Shown piece after piece: positions 41,164 through 49,535 of a stretch of DNA of 64,000 nucleotides. Made by a program: the position numbers and the translations under genes. The notes under the pieces were generated by a model, which had not been told where the DNA came from, ran no database searches, and saw only the letters and a list, made by a program, of their open reading frames with translations. The DNA is from Pseudorhodobacter antarcticus (GTDB lineage: Bacteria; Pseudomonadota; Alphaproteobacteria; Rhodobacterales; Rhodobacteraceae): the NCBI GenBank assembly GCA_945860375.1, contig CAMAQR010000007.1:47240-111239 (forward strand), given 5' to 3'. How positions within the stretch are numbered: the stretch's first letter is position 1; the number at the start of each line of letters is the position of its first letter.

Positions 41164-41788
41164 GGCCTGCCACGGAAATCGCATTTAGAAACTGACCTTG
41201 TCTGACCGGTCTTGCGATTTTCCGGGGGTTTAATTCTGGGGTGGGGACGGCTGGGCGCTGCATCCGATGACCCGCAGGTGGCAAGCTCTGTTCATGATGC
41301 GCGAAGGCTTTTGTGCAGGCCGCGCGCCAAGCTGGCCGAGGGGGCTGCGTTGCCCGCTGGGCCGCGCCGCAAACAGGTGCATCAGCACGGGTCGCCCGAA
41401 CATCCCATGCATGGTTTGCACCCAAACCATTGTCGGGCAACGGGGCATCGGCGGCATCACAGCCGCACAGAAACTGAAATTGGCCGCGTGAATGCTGCGG
41501 CTGCACTTTGCGAAAAACGGGAGGGGATTGCCCGCTTATGTCAAGGCGTGGGTTGCATGCCGAGAATACGTCATAAGTATATGATATTATTAGAAAAACA
41601 ATTCCTTTTCTGCATCTGCAAACCTGTTGGCGCTTATAATCCAAATTTTGTCAACGGCCGCCCGTTCCGGTAGAGTCCGCCTGCGGTGCGCTCTGCCCAA
41701 ACAGACGGAATGAATGGCCCACATTCGTGGTTCCGGGTCGTCCCTGTGGCAGGCTGCTTCGCTGGAAACAACAAACTTAGGATAAAGC
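41164..41788. other. non-coding gap before the delta-60 gene
   Basis: No convincing gene is seen on either strand. Frames exist but their proteins are Pro/Arg/Cys-rich and out of character with the genome. Bases 41565-41650 are clearly more AT-rich than the surroundings (for example ATATGATATTATTAGAAAAA), which may hold the promoter of the downstream gene. AGGA at about 41779 is the ribosome binding site of that gene. The 41220-41500 part may be a decayed fragment, but I cannot name its source. Confidence 0.4.
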
Positions 41789-43231
41789 ATGACACGACAT
41801 ATCAAACGCTCTGTGATGGGGCTTGGCCTGACAACAGTTGCAACCATTGCATTGTTGGCCGGTTCGGCATGGGCTGCGGACAGCGCTGGCGTGCTCGACG
41901 TCACCTTTGGGGCGGGCACCGATGATGGCACCCCGGCTGGGGTCGTTTCGACCTCGCTGGGCAACGGCGATGACGTGGCCAGTGATCTGGCCGTTGGCGC
42001 CGATGGCTCGGTTCTGGTTGTGGGCAACCGTGCCGCCGATACCGGCAATGACATCGTGCTGTTGCGCTATCTGGCGGACGGCAGCTTTGACGCTGGCTTT
42101 GGCGTGGGCACCGATGACGGCACGCCGGACGGCGTTGTCGATATTTCGCTTGGCGCGGGCGATGATTTTGGCACGGCGATGGCGGTGCAGGCCGATGGCA
42201 AGGCGCTGGTGACGGGCTATCACGTCGACGGTGCTTCGACGAACATCTTCGTTCTGCGCGTGAACGCCGATGGCTCGCTGGACGACAGTTTCGGCACGGC
42301 GGATGACGGCACGGCCAATGGCATCGTCAACATCTCGCTGGGTGATGGCAACGACACGGCGCGTGACATCGCGGTGCAGGCCGATGGCAAGATTGTCATC
42401 TTGGGCGACAGCGTGGTGGCCGACGGGTCGTCCAATATCATTCTGGCGCGTCTGAACGCAGACGGTTCGGCAGATGACAGCTTTGGCGTCGGCGACGACG
42501 GCACCCCGAACGGTTTTGTCGCCACCTCGTTGGGCGATGGCGACGACAAGGCCAATTCCGTGGCACTGCAGGCCGATGGCATGATCGTCTTGGTGGGCAC
42601 CCATGTGGACGCGGACAAATCCTCCAACATGATCGTCGCGCGCTATGACGCCTCGGGCGTGCCGGATGCGAGTTTCGGCAAGGGCGATGATGGCACTCCA
42701 GACGGCTTTGTGAACATCTCGCTCGGCGCCGGCAATGACGTGGCGCATGCCGTGGCCTTGCAGGCGGATGGCAAGATTGCCGTGGCGGGAGACAGCGTTG
42801 GGGCGGATGGCAGCTCGAACATCGTGCTGGCGCGTCTGAACGCCGATGGCACGCCGGACGACGCTTTTGGCGTGGCTGACGATGGCACCCCGAACGGCTT
42901 TGTGCAAACCTCGCTGGGGGCTGGCAACGATTTCGCCACCGGTCTGGCCGTGCAGACAGACGGCAAGGTGGTCGTGGTCGGCTACCACGAGGATGGCGCC
43001 AGCACCAACATCGTCGTGGCTCGGTATGACGCAGACGGCGCGCTGGACCAGACCTTCGGCACGGCGGATGACGGCACCGAAAACGGCATCGTCAACCTGT
43101 CCTTGGGTGACGGCAACGACTCGGCCAGCGGTGTTGCCCTGCAGGGTGACAAACTGGTTGTGGTGGCCGGGACCACGACGGCCACCGACGGGTCCAAGAA
43201 CATCGCAGTGCTGCGCCTGACGGCCCAATAA
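41789..43231 (+). CDS. secreted delta-60 repeat protein (480 aa)
   Basis: A signal peptide (basic start, hydrophobic LGLTTVATIALLAGSAWA, cleavage before ADS) leads into seven repeats of about 62-66 residues. Each reads (L/P)D-x-(S/T)FG-x-x-DDGT(P/A)-x-G-(F/V/I)V, then SLG-(A/D)-GND, then (A/V)LQADGKI-V-V-G, then SSNI-(V/I)-LARLNADG. This is the delta-60 repeat (TIGR02608-like), expected to form beta-propeller blades. Seven blades would make one closed propeller after the signal peptide. The function is unknown, probably a periplasmic or surface structural or binding protein. It stands alone between a gap and a strong terminator. Confidence 0.85.
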   Translation: MTRHIKRSVMGLGLTTVATIALLAGSAWAADSAGVLDVTFGAGTDDGTPAGVVSTSLGNGDDVASDLAVGADGSVLVVGNRAADTGNDIVLLRYLADGSFDAGFGVGTDDGTPDGVVDISLGAGDDFGTAMAVQADGKALVTGYHVDGASTNIFVLRVNADGSLDDSFGTADDGTANGIVNISLGDGNDTARDIAVQADGKIVILGDSVVADGSSNIILARLNADGSADDSFGVGDDGTPNGFVATSLGDGDDKANSVALQADGMIVLVGTHVDADKSSNMIVARYDASGVPDASFGKGDDGTPDGFVNISLGAGNDVAHAVALQADGKIAVAGDSVGADGSSNIVLARLNADGTPDDAFGVADDGTPNGFVQTSLGAGNDFATGLAVQTDGKVVVVGYHEDGASTNIVVARYDADGALDQTFGTADDGTENGIVNLSLGDGNDSASGVALQGDKLVVVAGTTTATDGSKNIAVLRLTAQ

Positions 43232-43256
43232 CACCACCACACTGTCGTGAAGATTG

Positions 43257-43296
43257 CTGTCAGAGGGAGCGCATGGCTTCCTCTGACAGTCTCTTT
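43257..43296 (+). terminator. Rho-independent terminator after the delta-60 gene
   Basis: CTGTCAGAGG (43257-43266) and CCTCTGACAG (43280-43289) form a perfect 10-bp stem with a 13-base loop, followed by TCTCTTT. It starts 25 bases after the stop codon. Confidence 0.85.
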
Positions 43297-43344
43297 CGAT
43301 CAAATATTGCTATCTTTGGTTGATCTCTGCCATCCGAATGCCCA

Positions 43345-44007
43345 ATGGCGCTTGAGGGCGTAAAGGCGCACGGATGCTGCGAAGCAACCGCTGGTGCAGG
43401 AATGCCTTCCGCCTCTTATCCGTTTTCGGCCAAACTGCGCGCATGGCGTAAAGCCGTGGGCCTGAAGCAAGACGCCTTGGCTTACCTGCTGGGTGTCACA
43501 CAGCCTGCGGTTTCACGCTGGGAAGCCGGGCATGACCTGCCCTCCAGACATCTGATGATGCGGTTGCGCGACATGATGTGTGTGTCGGGCGAGGACCGCA
43601 GGAAAGTCGATGGTTTTGCTGTCACCCAGCAAGGATCACTGCAAGCATCGTTCGATCTGGATGGCATCAAGCTGTTGGAAACTTCACGCGGGGTTCAAAG
43701 GGCTTGGCCGCGCCTTGTTGCGCTGTCTGGCCACCGCCTCATGGATCACCTTGTAGATGAGGCCGGGGCGTTGATGCATGACGACGACTTCGTGCGTCAG
43801 GTCCGGCGCGGCGAGGTTGCGTTGGTCTCGGCGGTCAGCGTGCGGCAACTGTCGCTGGACATCGACAGCGCCGCCCGTCACCGCTGGCTTGCCACTTTTC
43901 GCAGCTACGGCAGCCAGATGGTGATCAACATGACCTATGAGCCTTGCGAGGCCGAAGCCGCGCTTGGGGTTGAAAAGATCGTTCGGATCGACGCATTGGT
44001 TGACTGA
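43345..44007 (+). CDS. XRE-family HTH transcriptional regulator (220 aa)
   Basis: Residues about 28-80 form a helix-turn-helix of the XRE/Cro type: LRAWRKAVGLKQDALAYLLG, then VTQPAVSRWEAG, then a third helix around MMRLRDMM. The C-terminal 120 residues have no recognised domain and may bind a ligand. An in-frame ATG at 43402 just before the HTH is an alternative start. The ribosome binding site is poor for both. A terminator separates it from the delta-60 gene, so it is its own unit, possibly with the MOSC gene 275 bases downstream. Confidence 0.75.
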   Translation: MALEGVKAHGCCEATAGAGMPSASYPFSAKLRAWRKAVGLKQDALAYLLGVTQPAVSRWEAGHDLPSRHLMMRLRDMMCVSGEDRRKVDGFAVTQQGSLQASFDLDGIKLLETSRGVQRAWPRLVALSGHRLMDHLVDEAGALMHDDDFVRQVRRGEVALVSAVSVRQLSLDIDSAARHRWLATFRSYGSQMVINMTYEPCEAEAALGVEKIVRIDALVD

Positions 44008-44282
44008 GGGCAATTGCCGAAACCGCCGCTCGGGGGTAGGCTGAATCCTGTCCGCGGGGAAAGCCAGAGCATGCAGGTGGCGCAACAGGGTGACAGGATG
44101 AAGGGCGCTGTCCTTTGCCGGGACCACCGCCACGCGCCCCGTCGTGGAAAAGCTGACCGCAACCGAGGCAGCCGCCTTTCGCACCGCCGATGACCAGACC
44201 TTGGGCGCGGCCCGTCCGCTGCAACCTGATGGCTCTGCGCTGCCCCGTTTCCGCCGCAATTTCTGCATCTTGAAGGTCTGAC
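44008..44282. other. gap with a short coding-like frame
   Basis: From about 44101 to a TGA at 44279-44281 a plus-strand frame reads TATRPVVEKLTA, TEAAAFRTADDQTLGA, FRRNFCILKV with no ATG. Only an internal GTG near 44151 could start it, giving about 45 residues. It ends directly before the MOSC start. It may be a gene remnant or a small unrecognised gene. No promoter or terminator is obvious. Confidence 0.3.
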
Positions 44283-44891
44283 ATGCCAGCACTGAAGCCC
44301 ACCGCCTTCATCGGCACCATCACTTGGTTGGGCCGCGTTGCCGACCGCACTGCGGCCCTTGAAAGCGCGCCCTTGCTCGAATTGATGGCGCGTTTTGCCG
44401 GCCCGGAGGTCGAGGCGCATGGCGGCCTGACCCGTTTGTCGTGCAGCCGCGTCTTGGGTCAGTACAAACGCAACACCGAGATTCGCAACACCCGGCAATT
44501 CTCTGTGCTCGGTGCCGAGGATCTGGCTGACATCGCCGTCAGAATGGGGCTGACCGCCCTTGATCCGGCTTTGGTGGGGGCCGGCATGGTGATCGCGGGC
44601 ATTCCCGATTTCAGCCGCATTCCGCCCTCCAGCCGCTTGCAGTCTGAAACCGGCGCGACCTTGGTGGTGGATATGGAAAACCGCCCCTGCACGCTGCCAG
44701 CACGGCCAATCGAAACCCGTCATCCCGGTTTCGGCAAAGCCTTCAAACCTGCGGCGCAGGGCAGGCGTGGCATCACCGCTTGGGTCGAAGCCGAAGGTTT
44801 GCTGCGCGTCGGTGACAAAATCCGCCTTCATATCCCGGATCAACCGGTCTGGGCGCATCTTGCCACGGCACGCAGCGGCAAATCAGAATAA
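44283..44891 (+). CDS. MOSC domain protein (202 aa)
   Basis: The protein resembles single-domain MOSC proteins (molybdenum cofactor sulfurase C-terminal type): HGGLTRLSCSR near the start, RNTRQFSVLGAEDL, the LGLT/A-LDPALVGAGMVI region, LVVDMENRPCTLPARPIE with a conserved Cys, and GITAWVEAEGLLRVGDKIRL. In this family the Cys acts in sulfur transfer to the cofactor or a related substrate. The real substrate here is unknown. It is soluble and cytoplasmic. The following 163 bases separate it from fhs. Confidence 0.8.
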   Translation: MPALKPTAFIGTITWLGRVADRTAALESAPLLELMARFAGPEVEAHGGLTRLSCSRVLGQYKRNTEIRNTRQFSVLGAEDLADIAVRMGLTALDPALVGAGMVIAGIPDFSRIPPSSRLQSETGATLVVDMENRPCTLPARPIETRHPGFGKAFKPAAQGRRGITAWVEAEGLLRVGDKIRLHIPDQPVWAHLATARSGKSE

Positions 44892-44930
44892 AAACCCGCT
44901 TTGGGCTGGATTTCCGTTCGCGTTCCACTA

Positions 44931-44944
44931 TTTCCGATCGGAAA
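44931..44944. promoter_or_regulatory. perfect palindrome upstream of fhs
   Basis: TTTCCGATCGGAAA is a perfect 14-bp palindrome 110 bases before the fhs start. A related half (TTTCCGTTCG) precedes it at 44911-44920, and TCGGAAA recurs near 44975. This pattern suggests a regulator-binding site, but the regulator is unknown. A THF riboswitch was looked for here and not seen. Confidence 0.35.
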
Positions 44945-45054
44945 CCTGACAAGGCGGAACTCGGCGCGAATATGTCGGAAAACTGCCTTCTCTTGTGGCT
45001 TTGACAAGGTATCAAGTCGCCAACGGGACAGTCCGCGCCCCTTGGGAGACAGCC

Positions 45055-46731
45055 ATGGCCTTTAAGACCGACATTGAAATCGCACGTGAAGCCAACAAAA
45101 AGCCGATCATGGAAATCGGGGCCAAGCTCGGCATCCCGGCAGAACACCTGCTGCCCTATGGCCATGACAAGGCCAAGATCGGGCAGGATTTCATCAAATC
45201 GCTGGCCGGGCGTCCGGACGGCAAGCTGATCCTTGTCACCGCGATCAACCCGACCCCCGCCGGGGAAGGCAAGACCACCACCACCGTCGGTCTGGGGGAT
45301 GGCCTGAACCGCATCGGCAAAAAGGCCGTGGTTTGCATCCGCGAGGCCTCGCTTGGCCCGAACTTCGGCATGAAAGGCGGGGCTGCCGGCGGCGGTTATG
45401 CCCAAGTCGTGCCGATGGAAGAGATGAACCTGCATTTCACCGGCGACTTCCACGCCATCACCTCTGCCCACAACCTGCTGTCGGCGATGATCGACAACCA
45501 CATCTATTGGGGCAACGGTCTGGACATCGACGAGCGTCGCGTGATGTGGCGCCGGGTCATGGACATGAACGACCGCGCCTTGCGTGACATCGTGGTGTCG
45601 CTTGGCGGCGTCTCGAACGGCTTTCCGCGCCAGACCGGCTTTGACATCACGGTCGCGTCCGAAGTCATGGCGATCCTGTGCCTGTCCAACGATCTGGAAG
45701 ACCTGCAAACCCGTCTGGGCAACATCGTTGTCGCCTACACCCGCGCCAAAGCGCCGATCTATGCCCGCGACCTCAAGGCCGATGGCGCGATGACTGTGCT
45801 GCTGAAAGACGCGATGCAGCCGAATCTTGTGCAAACGCTGGAAAACAACCCGGCCTTCGTGCATGGCGGCCCGTTTGCCAATATCGCCCATGGCTGCAAC
45901 TCGGTGATCGCCACCAAAACCGCGCTGAAACTCGGCGAATATGTTGTCACCGAGGCCGGTTTCGGTGCCGATCTTGGGGCTGAGAAGTTTTTTGACATCA
46001 AGTGCCGCAAGGCCGGTCTGAAGCCTTCGGCGGCGGTGATTGTGGCCACCGTGCGCGCAATGAAGATGAACGGCGGCGTCGCCAAGGCCGATCTGGGTGC
46101 GGAAAACGTCGAAGCCGTTAAGAAGGGCTGCCCGAACCTTGGCCGCCACATCGGCAACGTGAAATCCTTTGGTGTGCCGGTTGTGGTCGCCATCAACCAT
46201 TTCTTCAGCGACACCGATGCCGAGATTGAGGCCGTGAAGGCCTATGTCGCGGCGCAGGGGGCCGAGGCGATCTTGTGCAAGCATTGGGCGCTGGGGTCGG
46301 CGGGCATTGAAGAACTGGCGCACAAGGTTGTGCAGATGGCGGAATCCGGTGTGGCCAATTTCGCACCGATCTACCCCGACGACATGCCGCTGTTCCAGAA
46401 AATCGAAACCATCGCCAAGCGCATCTATCATGCCGATGGCGTGCTGGCCGATAAGTCGATCCGCGATCAGTTGAAGGCGTGGGAGGTGGCGGGTTATGGC
46501 CATCTGCCGATCTGTATCGCCAAGACTCAATACAGCTTTACCACAGATCCAAACGTGCGCGGCGCACCGACGGGCCATTCGGTGCCGGTGCGTGAAGTGC
46601 GGCTGTCGGCAGGGGCCGGCTTTGTTGTGGCGATCTGCGGTGAAATCATGACCATGCCCGGCCTGCCGCGTGTGCCTTCGGCCGAGGTGATCCGGCTGAA
46701 CCACGACGGCCATGTCGAAGGCCTGTTCTGA
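45055..46731 (+). CDS. fhs: formate--tetrahydrofolate ligase (558 aa)
   Basis: The enzyme joins formate to tetrahydrofolate with ATP to give 10-formyl-THF. The length matches the family (about 557). The nucleotide-binding loop [18 protein letters not shown], the [21 protein letters not shown] block, NLGRHI and the C-terminal [12 protein letters not shown] are all present. I chose the ATG at 45055 (AFKTDIEIA) because GGAG lies at 45044-45047 and the 20 codons before it do not belong to the family. It heads a C1-folate cluster with chorismate mutase and folD, supplying one-carbon units to purines and possibly to formate assimilation. Confidence 0.97.
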   Translation: MAFKTDIEIAREANKKPIMEIGAKLGIPAEHLLPYGHDKAKIGQDFIKSLAGRPDGKLILVTAINPTPAGEGKTTTTVGLGDGLNRIGKKAVVCIREASLGPNFGMKGGAAGGGYAQVVPMEEMNLHFTGDFHAITSAHNLLSAMIDNHIYWGNGLDIDERRVMWRRVMDMNDRALRDIVVSLGGVSNGFPRQTGFDITVASEVMAILCLSNDLEDLQTRLGNIVVAYTRAKAPIYARDLKADGAMTVLLKDAMQPNLVQTLENNPAFVHGGPFANIAHGCNSVIATKTALKLGEYVVTEAGFGADLGAEKFFDIKCRKAGLKPSAAVIVATVRAMKMNGGVAKADLGAENVEAVKKGCPNLGRHIGNVKSFGVPVVVAINHFFSDTDAEIEAVKAYVAAQGAEAILCKHWALGSAGIEELAHKVVQMAESGVANFAPIYPDDMPLFQKIETIAKRIYHADGVLADKSIRDQLKAWEVAGYGHLPICIAKTQYSFTTDPNVRGAPTGHSVPVREVRLSAGAGFVVAICGEIMTMPGLPRVPSAEVIRLNHDGHVEGLF

Positions 46732-46798
46732 TCATCGGTCACGTTGTTCTTTCGGGTCGCGTCGGCTATGACGCGACCTGTAAAGACAGCGAGGCACG

Positions 46799-47104
46799 AT
46801 GAAAACTCCGGCAGACTGTGCGACAATGACCGACCTGCGCGTCGAGATTGACCGGCTCGATCAGGCCTTGGTGGCGCTGTTGGCGCAGCGGGCGGCCTAT
46901 ATCGACCGTGCCGCGCAGATCAAATCCGAGGTCGGCTTGCCTGCCCGGATCAACGTGCGGGTCGAGGAAGTGGTGGCCAATGTCCGCAGTCATGCTGTGG
47001 AACAGGGCCTGCCGCCGGACCAGATCGAAACCCTCTGGCGCAACTTGATCGATTGGTCGATTGCGCGCGAAGAAACCCATTTAGGCAAGGACGCAACCCC
47101 ATGA
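46799..47104 (+). CDS. chorismate mutase, AroQ type (101 aa)
   Basis: A small all-helical AroQ protein: [30 protein letters not shown] holds the first helix with the conserved Arg, and the [35 protein letters not shown] part the others. It converts chorismate to prephenate for Phe/Tyr synthesis. The bacterial one-domain enzyme is usually 90-100 residues, as here. It sits between fhs and folD and overlaps folD by four bases (ATGA at 47101-47104), so it is cotranscribed with folate genes. Confidence 0.88.
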   Translation: MKTPADCATMTDLRVEIDRLDQALVALLAQRAAYIDRAAQIKSEVGLPARINVRVEEVVANVRSHAVEQGLPPDQIETLWRNLIDWSIAREETHLGKDATP

Positions 47105-47991
47105 CTGCGACAGTGATTGACGGCAAGGCGTTCGCGGCGAAAGTGCGCGCGCAGGTTGCGGCCCATGTGGCACGTTTGCGGGAAGATCAGGGGCTGATCC
47201 CCGGTCTGGCCGTGGTTCTGGTGGGCGAAGATCCGGCCAGCCAAGTCTATGTGCGCAACAAGGGCACCCAGACGGTTGAAGTCGGAATGACATCAATCGA
47301 ACATAAGCTGCCGATTGACACGCCCGAGGCCGTGCTGCTGGAACTGGTTGCACGACTGAACAACGATCCCAAAATCCATGGCATTCTGGTACAGTTGCCG
47401 CTGCCTGCTCATTTGAATTCTGAACTGATCATCAACTCGATTGATCCGGCCAAGGATGTCGATGGCTTTCACATTTCGAACGTTGGCCTGCTGGGCACGG
47501 GTCAAAAGTCGATGGTCCCCTGCACACCGCTTGGCTGCCTTATGATGCTGCGCGATCATCACGGCAAACTGGCCGGGTTGAATGCTGTTGTGGTTGGCCG
47601 CAGCAATATTGTCGGCAAACCGATGGCGCAATTGCTGCTGGGCGACAGTTGTACCGTCACAATAGCGCACAGCCGCACCAAGGATCTGGCGGCCGTTTGT
47701 CGCGGTGCCGATATTCTGGTCGCGGCCGTCGGCCGCCCCGAGATGATCACCGGCGATATGGTCAAACCGGGCGCAACGGTGATTGACGTCGGCATCAACC
47801 GGATAGAGCGCGACGGCAAGACCAAACTGGTGGGCGATGTGCATTACGCCAGCGCCGCGGCCGTGGCTGGCGCGATCACGCCGGTGCCGGGCGGTGTCGG
47901 GCCGATGACCATCGCTTGCCTGTTGGCCAACACCCTGACCGCCTGTTGCCGCGCCAATGGTTTGCCGGAACCCGAGGGTCTGACGGCCTGA
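47101..47991 (+). CDS. folD: bifunctional methylene-THF dehydrogenase / methenyl-THF cyclohydrolase (296 aa)
   Basis: FolD interconverts 5,10-methylene-, methenyl- and 10-formyl-THF with NADP. The first domain has [14 protein letters not shown] (active-site Tyr and Lys) and GILVQLPLP. The second has the NADP-binding [16 protein letters not shown], and [10 protein letters not shown] closes the protein. The length is typical. The start at ATG 47101 gives [12 protein letters not shown], which matches the family. It works directly after fhs in the same cluster. Confidence 0.97.
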   Translation: MTATVIDGKAFAAKVRAQVAAHVARLREDQGLIPGLAVVLVGEDPASQVYVRNKGTQTVEVGMTSIEHKLPIDTPEAVLLELVARLNNDPKIHGILVQLPLPAHLNSELIINSIDPAKDVDGFHISNVGLLGTGQKSMVPCTPLGCLMMLRDHHGKLAGLNAVVVGRSNIVGKPMAQLLLGDSCTVTIAHSRTKDLAAVCRGADILVAAVGRPEMITGDMVKPGATVIDVGINRIERDGKTKLVGDVHYASAAAVAGAITPVPGGVGPMTIACLLANTLTACCRANGLPEPEGLTA

Positions 47992-48072
47992 AACCTGCGC
48001 TGTCAAACAAATTGCCTTAGTGCCCGCAAAGCGCTAAGCGCAGGGCGTCTTGTGGTCGCAGTCCGGGGGGGC

Positions 48073-48822
48073 ATGTCGGCATTTGTTTCAGAGTTCAAGG
48101 CGATGGTGCAGTCAAAAGTACATATTGTGCTTTGGCTGACCCTGTCCTTGGTGGTGGCCGTTTCTGGCCCGTTCGGCAGTCATGACCAGCTTAACTTGTT
48201 GCAACGCTTGGTCTTTTGGACGCCACTGCTCTGTCTTGGCGTGTTGATCAGTATCGGCATGCGGACCTTTGTCCATGGCGTTCTTGGCTTTGTCAGCTAT
48301 CGCCACGGTTCATTTCTTGCCACCGCGCTGGTCTGCGCCTTGGTGTCGCCGCCGCTTTTCTTCCTGATCCCTGCGGCATTTAATGGCAATGCCCTGACAG
48401 TTTCCTTCTTCGTCGAGATCGTGTTGCTGGTCGGCTCGGTGTCTTTGGGGGTTTGCGCATTGCGGGTGTTGGCGGAGCCTGATCTGGCGACAACTCCGCA
48501 GCCCCCAATGTCGGACCAGCGGCTGATGCAACGGCTCGCCCCCGACTTGCGCGGCCCGCTTTTGGCAATTTCCGTGCGCGATCATTATGTTGAGGTCTTG
48601 ACCGCGCAGGGAAATTCCAGCCTCCTGATGCGCCTGGGCGATGCAATGGCCGAGGCGGGGGTGGATGGTGCGCAGGTCCATCGGTCACATTGGGTGGCGT
48701 GGAACGCTGTCGTCGCGGTGGAACGTGACGGGCCCAAGCTTTTGTTGCGTCTGACCTCTGGCGCGCAGGTGCCTGTCAGCAAAAACCACCGCGCCAAGCT
48801 GGAGGCGCGCGGCTTGATCTAG
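48073..48822 (+). CDS. membrane-anchored LytTR DNA-binding protein (249 aa)
   Basis: The N-terminal half has four hydrophobic stretches (IVLWLTLSLVVAVSG, FWTPLLCLGVLISIG, ATALVCALVSPPLFFLI, SFFVEIVLLVGSVSLGV) that should be membrane helices. Residues about 150-249 are a LytTR domain: LLAISVRDHYVEVLTAQG, MRLGDAMAEAGVDGAQVHRSHWVAWNAV and SKNHRAKLEARGL. LytTR domains bind DNA. Here the domain is tethered to the membrane and has no response-regulator receiver. The ATG at 48073 (MSAFVSEF) is preceded by a G-rich ribosome binding site. A GTG at 48052 is an alternative start. Target genes are unknown. Confidence 0.8.
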   Translation: MSAFVSEFKAMVQSKVHIVLWLTLSLVVAVSGPFGSHDQLNLLQRLVFWTPLLCLGVLISIGMRTFVHGVLGFVSYRHGSFLATALVCALVSPPLFFLIPAAFNGNALTVSFFVEIVLLVGSVSLGVCALRVLAEPDLATTPQPPMSDQRLMQRLAPDLRGPLLAISVRDHYVEVLTAQGNSSLLMRLGDAMAEAGVDGAQVHRSHWVAWNAVVAVERDGPKLLLRLTSGAQVPVSKNHRAKLEARGLI

Positions 48823-48832
48823 CGCCAAAGTC

Positions 48833-49504
48833 TCAATCCAAACCGCGCTTTGGCACACAGCTTTGACGCGGCATCGGCATCGGCAGGGCACGCGACCCGG
48901 TCAAAACGGCCAGCGCGCCTGCGGTCATCAGGGGCGCAAAGGCCGCATCCTGCGCCCAAAGCCCCCCGGTGTAGGTGCCATAGGCCGGCAGGATCACGCG
49001 ATTGCGGTCGATCAGAAAACAGCGATGCGCGCGCCCGGCAAGTCGGGCCTTGGGATGGTAATGGCCTGATATTTCTGGCGTTTCATCGCTGGCAATGTGG
49101 CGAAAACGGATGGCGTCAATATGAAACGCGGCCAGATGGCTGCCACCCAGATCAACCGGGCCTGTATCGTGATTGCCCTCCACCCAGATCCATTCGCGCC
49201 CCGCCATCAGGCGCAACAGCCACAGCCGGTCGCCCTCATCCAGCCCTTCGACAGCGGCCAGATCATCAAAACTATCGCCCAGACACAGGATCCGGCGGGC
49301 GGCCGTGGTTTCAATATCGGCGTCCAGCCGCTCCAGCGTGGCGCGGGTTTCATAGGGTGGCAAAAGGGCGCCGCCGCGCCGGGCCAGCCGCTCGGATTTG
49401 CCGAAATGCAGGTCAGACACCACCAGCAGCGATTGGGCAGGCCAGAACAACGCACCCGAGGGCAGGGCGCAGAGGTTGGCATGGGCGAGGGCAAAGTGAT
49501 ACAT
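48833..49504 (-). CDS. pdeM: ligase-associated DNA damage response endonuclease PdeM (223 aa)
   Basis: A calcineurin-like metallophosphoesterase with VSDLHFGKSERLARRGG, LGDSFDD, VEGNHD and SGHYHPKA metal-binding motifs, and the family's opening FALAHANLCALPSGALFWP. PdeM proteins accompany the Lhr-like helicase in DNA-repair gene sets. I place the start at the ATG 49504 because the family begins there and a G-rich site precedes it. An in-frame ATG at 49552 would overlap the helicase stop. It lies 31 bases after lhr. Confidence 0.9.
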   Translation of the reverse strand: MYHFALAHANLCALPSGALFWPAQSLLVVSDLHFGKSERLARRGGALLPPYETRATLERLDADIETTAARRILCLGDSFDDLAAVEGLDEGDRLWLLRLMAGREWIWVEGNHDTGPVDLGGSHLAAFHIDAIRFRHIASDETPEISGHYHPKARLAGRAHRCFLIDRNRVILPAYGTYTGGLWAQDAAFAPLMTAGALAVLTGSRALPMPMPRQSCVPKRGLD

Positions 49505-49535
49505 GCCCCCGGTTTGCCCCGGGATCACGCGGTTT

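Noticed and set aside
41117..41673. Frames of 150-175 codons on both strands in the gap before the delta-60 gene
   Set aside because: Composition (many Pro, Arg, Cys, His) and lack of ribosome binding sites speak against coding. No family resemblance.
41777..43303. Minus-strand frame opposite the delta-60 gene (508 codons)
   Set aside because: Its repeats are the reverse image of the delta-60 repeats. The plus-strand protein has a signal peptide and a known repeat, so the minus frame is a shadow.
44892..45054. THF riboswitch upstream of fhs
   Set aside because: I found no conserved THF-riboswitch core, only the palindrome at 44931-44944.
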